Notes under the pieces: generated by a model
Databases searched by the model: none
Seen by the model: the letters and a program-made list of their open reading frames with translations, nothing else
What the model was told of the DNA's origin: nothing
Source of the DNA: Codonopsis lanceolata
Lineage: Eukaryota; Streptophyta; Magnoliopsida; Asterales; Campanulaceae
Direction of reading: 5' to 3'
Assembly (NCBI GenBank): GCA_013146195.2
Contig: CM028378.1
Coordinates: forward strand, 13,003,828-13,067,827
DNA length: 64,000 bases
Made by a program: the position numbers and the translations under genes
Shown: piece by piece, positions 12,190 through 22,671 of the stretch
How the letters are laid out: every line of letters starts with the position of its first letter
Numbering within the stretch: position 1 is the first letter of the stretch

Positions 12190-13131
12190 AGCAGTCAAAA
12201 ATCATATTTTAATTCAAAAACAAAATTGATCATTGACACGCAAAACGGTGTGCCAAAACAGAAATAATCTCTTCTTCCCCCTTCTGCAACCTCCCCATTA
12301 ATACCCATCAGAAAATCTGTTCAATCTCTCCATTACAAAATCTGTTCTCAGTTCTCACCCATCATAAAGAAAGAAAAAAAAAGTTGAAGAACATACCAGG
12401 AATGTACCTCATTTCACATCAGGAAACCGTCCAAGCCTCCACCTTCCTCTGTCCCTTTTTTCTCCCCACCCAACAATCAATACCCTACCCTGCTCTCTCA
12501 CATCTCTCTCACGGACTGATCACTGTGCCCTGCCACAAAAAAAAACTCAAATCTAAACCCAAATCAAGCTCTTGAAGTGGGTCACACTGTAGATGAAAAA
12601 TCAAATTCTTTTTTCATCCCGCTTTCTTCTTCCCCAAAATCATTCTCGGCCCTTACCCTTACCCCACTCCGGGATAGTCATCCTCCTCTCAGCAAAACAC
12701 CCAAATTAAACGAAAAAGGGGGAAGAAACTGAGGATGAGAGAGATCAGGAGAAAGAAACCAAAATACGGAGAAAGAGGAAGAGGGGGGCGGGATTGGGGA
12801 ACCGCTTTCACACGCAGAGAGAGAAAGAGAGAGAGAAATAATCTCTTACCTCAGCTCGCCACCGGCCAGTGCAGATGAGTGACCTTGAGCCGTTGTTGAG
12901 AGAGAAAAGGCCGAAGAGTGAGAGATGTGGGTTTAGAGGGGGAAAGGTAGGCACCAGACAAGGGTTGAGGAGACGAAAGTGGGGGCGGGGGGGAGTTGGG
13001 GAACCGCTTTCACACGCTTGGGGTTGAAATTTGATACAGGCCGTAGGATTTCCGTAATTGAATGAATCTCAGCCCCTGAATAGCTTTTGTCAATCGCGAA
13101 CGTGCGAGACTGAGCTATATTGTATAGTAGA
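12190..13131 (-). other. 5' part of the Helitron: promoter-like, partly GC-rich DNA
   Basis: No protein family could be recognised. The phrase GGGGAACCGCTTTCACACGC occurs twice, near 12797 and 12997, within purine-rich surroundings, giving a direct repeat about 200 bp apart. GA tracts (12816-12838) and the GC content suggest a captured gene promoter or leader. Confidence 0.4.
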
Positions 13132-13247
13132 TAGCGTTTATGGGTAGTTTAGGAACATCCGTTTTTATACGACTTCAAAGTCCAATCCTTGCTTTGACTC
13201 GAATACCTTACTTCAACCTACCTATTCCCTTCTTAACTAATGTATCT

Positions 13248-13253
13248 ATACTA

Positions 13254-13286
<33 letters not shown>

Positions 13287-13305
13287 ACAGACACACACAC
13301 ACTGA
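13248..13305. repeat. (CT)n/(CA)n microsatellite
   Basis: CTCTCT repeats run into a short ACACAC tract. The surrounding 13132-13504 holds no gene. The small ORF there is low-complexity. Confidence 0.9.
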
Positions 13306-13739
13306 ATGTATCTATACTTGACTAGAAACGATTAATCCTAAGATAATTATAGTAATTACAATAATAGGTATCAATCAAGCAATTACTTCAGAAATTTAAC
13401 CAATGTAATTACCCATTAACTTCTTCTTCCTTTTTTCACCTATTCATTTAAACTATTAGGTTCTGGAAATAGTTATGTCTACGAGTGTTTATGGTCCAGT
13501 TCTATCTATCTATAGTAATAAAATAGATCAGATCTTAACTGGCGGTCCAGATCGGTTGTGTCAAAGACAACTGTCGGTCCAGATCAATTGGTAAATATGT
13601 GAGTTACATCTAAATCTCTCAATTATGAATTTTGTTTGAATTACCCCTTAATTATGAGTTGTTTATTCCAAACATCCATTGAGTTGATCGCATACCGACA
13701 CCGTGTCTCATAAGTATGTGAGTTACATATGAACCTCAT

Positions 13740-14056
13740 TGTTCAAATTCAAGGAAGAAGAAGGAATAATCTGGAAAAGCCTCCAGATTTAATGAAGTTT
13801 ATTATGAATATCTTGAAGAAGAATTATTACTTCTTCTATCCATGTACATTGCCAAAGAACTAGAAAGGAATATATATATATATATTACCTAACTAACTAA
13901 ACAGAATCCAAAAAGAAAAAGGAATCCAAAAAATACACTCGCTACCCTCCTATTAACTGAGAACTTATTTAATAGCTCTTAGACCCCCTGAAGTCTTCAT
14001 TTGTCTTTGTCTTTGTTGTTGTGTCTTTGTTGTTGTTATTATTGTATATCTCAACA
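13740..14056 (-). repeat. Copia-2 3' LTR
   Basis: 317 bp, compared with 299 bp for the partner at 18592. The extra length comes from a longer TA tract near 13870 and a duplicated TTTGTTGTTGTGTC-like segment near 14020. Confidence 0.95.
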
Positions 14057-14066
14057 TCCCCCCTCA
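14057..14066 (-). other. Copia-2 polypurine tract
   Basis: The minus strand reads TTGAGGGGGGA directly against the 3' LTR, matching the Copia-1 arrangement. Confidence 0.8.
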
Positions 14067-14721
14067 AGTTGAGAGTGGAAAACAAGTTTTGCACATGCAA
14101 CTTGGAAAGAAGATGAAAGAAATGGGCATTAGACAAGGCTTTAGTGAAGATATCAGCAGGTTGGTTAGGAGAGGAAATGTAATGTGTAGATATGAGATTT
14201 TTGTGCAACATTTCTCTTACAAGATGACAGTCTATGTCAATGTGCTTGGTCCTCTCATGGAAGACATGATTAATAACTATGTGTATAGCATATTGGTTAT
14301 CACAATGAAGAGGAACAGGTAAACCAGGCTCTATTTGGAAGTCTTTAAGAAGGGATATTAGCCATTTTATTTCACAGCAAGTGTTGGTCATGCTTCTATA
14401 CTCAGCTTCAACAGAGGACCTGCTAATGGTAGACTGTTTCTTGCATTTCCAAAAGATGAGAGAATTCCCTAGGAACACACAGAAACTTGAGAGAGATCTT
14501 CTTGTAATAGGGCAAACAGCCCAATCAGAATCATAATAGGCACTGAGAGATAACTGAGCTGAGCTGGAGAAGAATAAACCTTGACCAGGACTCCCTTTGA
14601 TATACCTGACTAGTCTTAAGGCAGCCTGCCACTGATGCTCCAGGGGTTTAGCCATAAACTGACTTAGAACCTGGACACTGTATGAAATATCAGGTCTTGT
14701 GATAGATAGATATAGCAGCCT

Positions 14722-14803
14722 GCCAGTTTGTGATTTTTCTCTGTAGGTGTGGGAGAACTGATGGTACCGGCCAGTTTGTGATTTTTCTCTGTAGGTGTGG
14801 GAG
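14722..14803 (-). repeat. 48-bp in-frame tandem duplication in Copia-2 pol
   Basis: The phrase CCAGTTTGTGATTTTTCTCT is repeated 48 bp apart. In translation, PTPTEKNHKLAG appears twice in a row between the RT and RNase H blocks. The duplication keeps the frame. Confidence 0.92.
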
Positions 14804-17800
14804 CAGGCTTGGCATTGGTAAGTTTGGTATCACTTATGATGTCCAAAGCATACTTTCTTTGGTGAAGACAAATTCCAGATTTGTTTCTTGCAACTTCCAA
14901 TCCCAAAAAATATTTTCAAGGGTCCAAGGTCTTTAATATGGAATTTGGATGTAAGATAGGACTTAACTGATTCAACCAAATATCTGTTGGTTCCTGTGAT
15001 GAGAAGATCATCCACATATACAAGGATAGTAACAAACTCAGTTCCAGTTTGATAGGTAAATAGGGTATGATCATTAGGGGATTGATTAAATCCAAACTGA
15101 AGGAAAGTAGTAGAGAATTTCTCAAACCATTGCCTAGGGGCTTGTTTGAGGCCATTAGAGAGACTTAGCAAGTTTGCAGACAGTAGGAGAGGGACCTTGA
15201 GGGAAGTTATGTGAGTAGCCTGGAGGAAGATCCATGAAGACTTCTTCATGAAGATCTCCATGCAGAAAGGCATTGGAGACATCAAGTTGACATATGGGCC
15301 AATGCTTGGCAGCTGCTATAGCAAGGAAAAATCTTACAGTTGTCATTTTAGCCACAGGAGAGAAGGTTTCAAAATAATCATTGCCTTATATCTGAGTGAA
15401 TCCTTTTGCCACAAGCCTGTCCTTGTACTTGTTAATAGTGCCATCAGCATTATGCTTAGTTTTATATATCCATTTGTAGCCTACAGTTTTCTTGTTAGCT
15501 GGAAGATATTGTAGAGTCCATGTACCATTGGTTTCCAGGGCTTGTAGTTCTTCAGCCATGGCTGTACACCATAGAGGGTCTTGAGAGGCTTAATTATATG
15601 TTTTTGGCTCACTAAAAGCAGAGATATTGCAACTGAAAGCTTTGTGGGAGGAAGAAACACTGGTGTAGTTGCAATATTTACTAATAGGGTAAGGGGATGT
15701 GTGGTTGGCTGATAGATGCACTAAATTAGCTGGTAGACCAGTGTAGTCTTTGAATTTAGCAGGGATGGATTTTTATCTCTGAGGCCTGGTTGATATGGTG
15801 GTTTTTTCAGTGTCAATGGGGGGAACATCTTATGTAATAGTTGGGTTATCAGGTTGCACTTCTGTACTGGACTCATCTTGATTAGCACTTGTGTTTTCTT
15901 CACAAGTGAATTCAGCAGAGTTAAATGGACAGACATTGTCTTCATATGTATTGATAGGTAAGGTCATGGTTGATTTAAAAGGGAAAATAGATTCATGAAA
16001 TATAACATGTCTGTTGTATATAACTTGATTTGTCTCAAGATTGAAGAGTTTGTAAGCCTTCTTATTGCTGGGATAGCCAATGAATACACACCTTTGAGAT
16101 CTAGGTGAGAATTTGTCTCTGTTGTGGGAAGATGTGGAAGCATATCAGAGACATCCAAAAGTTATGAGATGCATATATTTAGGAGCTACACCAAAGAGGG
16201 CTTCAAAAGGAGTTTTAAACTAGAGAACAAGACTAGGAAGCCTGTTTATTATATATCTGTTAACAGACAGTGACCCCAGAATTTCTTGGGAAGATTGGCT
16301 TGAAACCTTAAGGCTCTAGCAAGCTCAAGAAGATGTCTATGCTTTCTCTCAGCCCTACCATTTTGTTGGGGGTGTGTCTACACAGGTGCACTGGTGAAGG
16401 AGGCCTTGGGATGCTAGAAGACTAACTGCCAACTCCATCATTTAAAAATTATGTACCATTATCAGTTCTTAGATGCTTGACAGAAGTTTGGAACTGATTT
16501 TTCACCATATTGAAGAAGTAAGTAAGGGTTTGGCAGACTTGAGTTTTGGATTTTAGTAAGAAAGTCCAATTGGCTCTTGAGTAGTCATCAACAATGGTAA
16601 GAAAGAGGGTACATCCATCATAAGTACATTGTCTATAAGGGCCCCAAACATCACAATGAATGAGGTCAAAAATATTTGAACTGTGAGAGTTACTTAGAGG
16701 GAAGGATTGTCTTGTTTGTCTTGAATCTCTTGATAGATGGCAGATATCACAATGAACATGAAGGTTTGAATTGAATTGTAACTCAAGAGCTTTAATATGC
16801 TTCATAGATTGGATAGGGACATGCCCAAGTCTATTGTGCCACAAATACACTTTATTTAAAGGTTTGGTAAAAGAGAAAGAATTGCTACATTTGGAGAGAT
16901 TAGGTTTGACTGCATTATTACAATCAGAAGTAGTGTTTTTGGGCTTGCTGTCTTCAGAAAGAACTAGCTTGTAAAGGCCACCATCATATCTACCAATCTT
17001 TAGTCTCTGGTGAGTTTGGTCCTGAAGAAAGCAAGATGTGTCAGAGAAAGTTAGGCACGTATCACCTTCCCTTTGTGAGTAATGATGGAGGCCCTCCCAT
17101 TAGGCAGATGTATAACAGTGTTGATAGGGGTAAGTTTAATGAGATCATAAGATGATCAAGGGAATTGGTGATATGATCACTAGCTCCAGTATCTATGATC
17201 CAATCAAGACACACAGATTTTCTATTGTTAAGGCACACATGTGATGAGTGAGTAGTACCTGATAGATGATCTTCAAGATTGTCAACCATAATAGTGGCAG
17301 AAGACACACTCTTCACATTTTTGAGAAGAGACATCAGTTGTTGGTATTGCTCAGAAGTAAGAAGATTGGAGTTGTCAGAAGTGCAGACATCTTTTCCTTT
17401 AGTATCCTTGGTAAGCTTGGATAGTAGCATTGTTAGTTGTAGTATTGGTTCTGTTTTTTTCTTTATTTCTTGGCATTTTGGCAGGATCAGGTTTGGTTCC
17501 AAATAGAAGGTGCCATTCTGGATACCCAAGGATGAAGAAACACTTGTCTTTGGTATGTGAGTCACCATGACAATGATCACAGAAAAATTTGCCTTTTGTA
17601 GATGTGGATTGATAGTTTCCTGCAGTTTTTCCTTTGGTAAATTTGTTTCCAGAGTTATTATTGATTTTTCTCATGAAGGCTGAGGGAGCATTCTCAAAGT
17701 TTGAGCTAGATTGCTGCCTTTGCCCTTCTTCTTGAACCAGCATAAAGACAACTTTTGTGACAGAGGGAAGTGGATGAATTCTGAGTATTTGGCCTCTTAC

Positions 17801-18579
17801 ATCAGTATATTTCTTAGAAAGGCCCATTAAGAATTGAGTCAGTTTGGTGATATGTTCAAATTCTTCTTGAGCAGACTTAGAGCCACAAGTGCAGTTGCAG
17901 ACACACTTGGGTATTTGAAGTAGATTGGTTAACTCATCCCATAGCCCTCTGACCTTGGTGAAATAGCCATTTATGTTAAGATCTCCTTGAGTGCAAAGCA
18001 TGATGTTTTTCTGAATTTGAAAAATCTTGGGAGCATCACCCTGAGAAAATCTGGTGGTAATGTCATCCCAAATTTCATGGGCAGTAGGAAGATAAACAAT
18101 ACTTTGACGTACTTCTGTACTCACAACATTAAGAAGCCAAGAAACAGTCATGCTATTGCATCTTTCCCAGACACTTACATATTTAGATGGAGGGATAGGT
18201 TTCTTGTTGGTCCCATTGATCATATGCTTAATTTATTTTTGGCAGAGAGAGCAGTAGTGACAGAGATCTTCCATTGATTGAAGTTGGAATTTGTGAGAGG
18301 TTCTGAGACAAGGTTCATGCCAGGATGATCATTGAGGTGTAGATAGAGAGGGTGTCCAGGATTAAGTTGAAGAGAGGGTTCTGGCAGATCATAGTCATCG
18401 GTTAAGATATTGGTACTCTTGTTTTTCTCATTCTTCAACTCAGATGTGGGATCAGCCATGATAAGAAAGAAGATATAGGACGAAGAAACATATGAAGATT
18501 ATGAATGAAATCCAAAGAATCAGAAGAAGGTTATACCTTTACTAATGCGGAAGAGGAATTTGAGAAGCAGAATTGCTAG

Positions 18580-18591
18580 GCTCTGATACCA
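18580..18591 (-). other. Copia-2 primer binding site (initiator tRNA-Met type)
   Basis: TGGTATCAGAGC on the minus strand abuts the 5' LTR, identical to Copia-1. Confidence 0.92.
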
Positions 18592-18890
18592 TGTTCAAAT
18601 TCAAGGAAGAAGAAGGAATAATCTGGAAAAGCCTCCAGATTTAATGAAGTTTATTATGAATATCTTGAAGAAGAATTATTACTTCTTCTATCCGTGTACA
18701 TTGCCAAAGAACAAGAAAGGAATATATATATACTACCTAACTAACTAAACAGAATCCAAAAAGAAAAAGGAATCCAAAAAATACACTCGTTACCCTCCTA
18801 TTAACTGAGAACTTATTTAATTGCTCTTAGACCCCCTGAAGTCTTCATTTGGCTTTGTCTTTGTTGTTGTTATTATTGTATATCTCAACA
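18592..18890 (-). repeat. Copia-2 5' LTR
   Basis: 299-bp repeat matching 13740-14056, followed by the CTCAT target duplication. Confidence 0.95.
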
Positions 18891-19006
18891 CTCATCTATG
18901 GGTTTTGTTTAAATTACCCACTCATTTATGAAATTTGTTTATTCCAAACATCAATTGAATTGATCACATACCAACAGCATGTCATAGGCACGAACACATG
19001 TACTAG

Positions 19007-20787
19007 TCTTTTATTAAAATAAACATAGAGAACCAGGACCAATGTATTGGTTCTTAAAAATTCATAACTATTATCAAACCAAACCCAACGAAAATCAAAA
19101 TATTGGTTTTGGTTTTATTGGTCCTAATTCGTTGATAATGTTTCATTATCTTATTGGTCCCGAGTAATTTTTATTTTTTTTTGACCATGTAACATGTAAA
19201 TGTTTTCTTAATTTTTCTTAGATTTTCTAAGTGATTATAGTAAATATTAAAGTTACCAAACCAAGCAAAAGCTGCAAAACAATAAAATCTAACACACTAG
19301 GGATACAAAATGAAAACCAAAAAGTAAAATGAGTATGTACATATTGGCCCGGGTCTAATTCTAATTAGTTCTACATTCTTTTTCAAATTTGGGACCGAAC
19401 AATTTACAGGTTCTTCTAAAACTTAGAATCATAACAAAATCAAAAGTAATGGGTCTTTGGATCTGGTTTGATTTGTAATTTTTTTCTACACGACCTATCA
19501 TTTGTTATTTAAAAATTATCCTCTATGGGATAATTACTCCAAAAAAAAAAAAATGGGTACCCGCATTGTGGTTAACCGGTCAGTTTATAGAAAAGACTAT
19601 GACTTGAATAAAAATTTACAAGGACAACTTACTTTTTGCACCTCTTATTAACATTTATACCGTACTAGTAACTCACAAGTTCATGTCTATCATGTATATC
19701 GATATAGAAAAAATAATTAAAATCTTTAATGCGAACTAAATAAGTAAATATTGTATAGTAGAGATTATGAATTTGATGTATATAAATTAAACAAATAAAT
19801 ATAATGCAAAGATTTAGAAAAAAATAAAGTTAATAATAGAGAACCACATAAATAATCAAAATTATATATAAAAAAAGTTGGAATACATATTTAAATACAA
19901 CATTAATCGTTGAACGTGTATAATTACTACTACTATCACTATCACGAAATGAAATTCAAAAACCCTTAAGATTAGTAACTCTAGTAGAAACGACATGCAA
20001 CCGATCGTGACTAAAAATAGATTTTTTTTTTCAAAATGAATCATACATTAGACAAAGATTGACCTTGACCTTTATTAATAGACATTTCATAAGACACCAT
20101 CAGCGAAATATGTCTTCGCTAGAATTTGAAAGGAAATTTAGTTAGGATCAAAAGGTGCGAGTGACATTTTTGAATAAGAACATCACGACCAAAACTACAT
20201 TTGGAAAAAAAAAACGTGTCCTTCTAAAACATGAATTACAAGCTTGGCAATAATCAATTTCTTGTTATTGAATAACCCAAATGAATGATCTATGTTACGT
20301 AGGTATATCACCGGAGTTTCAACCTTCAAATTCAACACATAATTAGGCATTTCAAAAAATTTAATTCCTTTTAAAAATTCAAGAGTATAAATATTGTTCA
20401 AAAAATTAACGATTCTCTGTATGAATATTGTTCAAAAGATTAACGATTCTACCGTAATGGTACGGAGAATTGGGGCTCAAATACACTTTGCCCGTGTTTC
20501 AAGTACAAAAATTAAGTTTTAATGACTGCAATGTATAAAAATAAACAAATACTTAAGCCTTAAAGATAATTTTTTTAAAGTATTTTTTTAGGGATGTAAA
20601 TGACAAGAATAGGGGCAAATAAAAGTTTCCTATAATTTGAAGTAATGTGTTTTTCTTGTAAAAAAAATATTTATTGCTGAAAATATATACAAATAATATA
20701 AATAAATAAAAATTACTTTAATGAATATAAAATATCATACCATTTTTTATATTTATTCTAACCAAGGAAAAATTGATGTCAGATATA
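19007..20787. other. AT-rich intergenic DNA
   Basis: No gene was recognised on either strand. The stretch is AT-rich with A/T runs. A short direct repeat (ATATTGTTCAAA.AATTAACGATTCT, about 20390 and 20424) is visible. Short ORFs are not supported by any recognisable motif. Confidence 0.5.
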
Positions 20788-21040
20788 ACACACTCCCTCC
20801 AACCCAAAATTCTTGTCATACTTTCATTTTTCGACAGTCTCAAAATAATTGTCTTGTTTGAAATTTTTTTACCACAACACTTATTTTTCTTTACTCTTAC
20901 TTTTTCATCATAGTTTAATTATGTGTCACATATGAGCTTTAAAGGAAACTACACAACAAACGAAATATATTAATAATTAAGTCCATTATTTTTTTAAATC
21001 TGTGTGTCGAATGAAACAAGATAATGGGACGGAGTGAGTA
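20788..21040. mobile_element. Stowaway-like MITE
   Basis: The ends are inverted: ACTCCCTCC...TTGTC on the left and GACGGAGTGAGTA on the right, matching the CTCCCTCCGTCCC consensus of Stowaway elements (Tc1/mariner group). Length is about 250 bp and it is non-coding. Its interior (CTTTTTCATCATA.TTTAATTATG, then ACATATGA.CTTTAAA) is shared with the copy at 56768-57026. Confidence 0.8.
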
Positions 21041-21183
21041 CTTTTTATGGAACCTTGAACCTTCAACGCTACTTTGTTGAAAATCAATCTACTTTTGAAA
21101 AATAATTTATGCATGACAGTTCAACTTGAAAATCAAACACCAAAAAGAAGAAGGAAAAACAAATGAACATTATAAATATTAAG

Positions 21184-22650
21184 AAAGATAAATTTTGGAT
21201 CCGCTTCAGTAACGTTTGGGCCTCGTTTAATGGCCCACTGTAATTGCATGATGTCCAAATGATTAGGTCGGGCTCATGCGCAACGAGCTAAATCCATTCT
21301 CTCAGGTATAAATAACCCCCTGTAAGTCCAGTAGGCAACAAACAAAGTTAGAGGGGGGTGAATAGTCTTTTAAAACTTTGAGGGTTGATTTGTAAAACTT
21401 GTAAAGTTGGCAGCGGAAAATTTATTTTGTCAGTCAGCTGATATTGGTCAGCTAGCTGATACTATTAAAATGCCTTATGCTAGTGAATTTTGGTCAGCTG
21501 ACTGACACAACAGTTTTCAAAAGAGGTTGACTTATAACGTAGATCACTGTATACAAAGAAGAAACTGAAAAACAATTTATCTGAACAACCAAGCAAACAA
21601 TTGTTAGTAACTGGCTGACACTTAATCAGTTGAAAAACTTCTTAAGTGTTAAGTCAGTTTGCAAGAGTATGAGTAATGGCTGACAAATCAATTGAAGTGG
21701 TTCACAGTTAAACTGCTACATCCACTACCAAGTTGGTCAGACTTGGATTTTTGAAGTGTACTAATTTTATTAAAAATCTATTTGATCTCTAATGGATCAG
21801 GGTATAACAAAAGACCGGTGTTTATGGAGAATGATTGAAAAACAATCAAACTCGTGAGACAAACTGACTGATTTCAAAATGATATGAAAGAATTACTCAG
21901 TGTTTGCCTAAACAATAACTAGAAAGAATTATACAAGAAGGATTATCTAGCTATGGTTTTTAAGAAGACTAAGACACGTAGAATTTTTTGAAAGTATTAG
22001 GCTTCAGACTTCTATATCTCCAAAAATGCTTCCAGTTGGTATTTATAGATGATCTTCAAGAATAACTCGTTAGAAACACATTTGAATTTGAAAGTGTGTT
22101 TGACAGAGTATATATCTTCACAAGATCACAAAAGATCCAGGGAAAGAATATCTAACAGAATATCTACCAAAAACATAAAATGAGAAAGTGTCAGTACAAG
22201 TATTAGTTCAATCAAATAAGGAAAGCAAACTGACACTTAAAACGTTATGGTCAGACGAACAAGTAACTGACAAACAATTACAAGCTGACCAAAATATTCT
22301 TAAGCGTTTGGCTGACAATCAAGTGGAATGATTTTAAGCAAATTTTCATTTAATCCAAGATTCAATACCCCCTATAGTTCATAGAGTGAGGGCTCTCTCT
22401 ATCTCTTTTTTTTCTAAGGGAGAACCACGCACTTGGGGACTACGCGTCCTTTCTTTCATACTCAGTGTACTAATAAACACGTCGGAGGGTTTTTGGCAGG
22501 GGCCCTCCCTGCTGACTCACGGTGTTTATTTTACAGATAATATAGTCAGATATCCACCATCGACGACAAGATGACTGCCGGACGACAACTCCGGCGACCC
22601 ACGTCTAACGCTACCTTCGGCACCCACGGTATGATTTTTTTGATACATCA
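21184..22650 (+). repeat. 5' LTR of the LARD-like element, interrupted
   Basis: It matches 26838-27256 in two parts, 21190-21320 and 22368-22650, through phrases such as GGGCCTCGTTTAATGGCCCA and AACCACGCACTTGGGG. The left terminus has lost the clear TGATGT start. Confidence 0.85.
21321..22366. mobile_element. 1.05-kb insertion within the LTR, rich in TGAC/GTCA words
   Basis: This segment is absent from the other LTR copy and is flanked by ACCCCC on both sides (21315-21320 and 22367-22372), consistent with a target duplication. It starts TGTAAGTCC, contains AGAGGGGGGTGAATAG early on, and holds many GTCAGCTGAC, TGACTGAC and CTGACACTTA-like words. It has no ORF of note and the family was not identified. 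Its ends are not the usual TG...CA pair, so it may be a decayed solo LTR or another element type. Confidence 0.6.
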
Positions 22651-22651
22651 A

Positions 22652-22671
22652 TTGGTTCTGTTACCGAGAAC
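22652..22671 (+). other. Primer-binding-site-like sequence of the LARD-like element
   Basis: TTGGTTCTGTTACCGAGAAC starts one base after the LTR. It resembles the sites next to Gypsy-2 and Gypsy-3 (TTGGTTCCGTTGCCGGGAAA), with several changes. Confidence 0.65.

Larger units (their letters stand above)
9956..13131 (-). mobile_element. Non-autonomous Helitron carrying gene fragments
   Basis: On the minus strand the element starts TCTACTATAC at 13131, a typical plant Helitron 5' end. It ends with a hairpin (CCGTG...CACGG, about 9968-9985), a short spacer and CTAG at 9959-9956. Flanking bases are A on the 5' side and T on the 3' side, as expected for insertion between A and T without target duplication. 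Length is 3,176 bp. There is no Rep/helicase gene, so it depends on another element. Inside are a TBL fragment and a glucan phosphorylase fragment in the same orientation. Two shorter relatives of its 3' end appear near 54.49 kb and 19.0 kb. Confidence 0.75.
13969..18459 (-). pseudogene. Copia-2 gag-pol polyprotein, multiply frameshifted
   Basis: The start is the ATG at 18459 (MADPTSELKN). The gag domain (HLNDHPGMNL) shifts frame near 18222 and continues to the knuckle CDHCHGDSHTKDKC (about 17570). Protease is at WIIDTGASDHIT (about 17190) and integrase at HNRLGH, CDICH, HCDVWGPYR (16850-16449). RT is at MDVSNAFLHGD (about 15280) and ILVYVDDLLI (about 15010). RNase H is at SAYYDSDWA, SSVEAEYRSM and HIDIDCH (14655-13969). 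Several frame changes and stops separate these blocks. The last ORF runs into the 3' LTR, as in Copia-1. Confidence 0.92.
13740..18890 (-). mobile_element. Copia-2: full-length Ty1/copia LTR retrotransposon
   Basis: The 5,151-bp element lies on the minus strand with a perfect 5-bp target duplication, CTCAT, at 13735-13739 and 18891-18895. Its LTRs start TGTTCAAATTC and end TCTCAACA. Gene order and proteins are close to Copia-1 (same priming site, similar gag and RT), so the two belong to one lineage. It is more decayed: the LTRs differ by several substitutions plus indels, and the coding region has many frameshifts. Confidence 0.96.
13505..19006 (+). mobile_element. Small Helitron-like element, split by Copia-2
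   Basis: On the plus strand a candidate 5' end, A|TCTATCTATAG, lies at 13504/13505. The right side ends with a hairpin-like CATGT...ACATG and CTAG|T at 19003-19006. Without Copia-2 the element would be only about 0.35 kb. It contains two imperfect copies of a roughly 110-bp unit (phrases TTTGTTTATTCCAAACATC and TTGATCNCATACCNACA), and Copia-2 has landed inside the second copy. The hairpin is weaker than in the 9.96-kb Helitron, so this call is tentative. Confidence 0.45.

Noticed and set aside
12384..12575. 63-codon plus-strand ORF upstream of the captured TBL fragment
   Set aside because: Ser/Pro/Leu-rich with no recognisable domain, on the strand opposite to the Helitron cargo.
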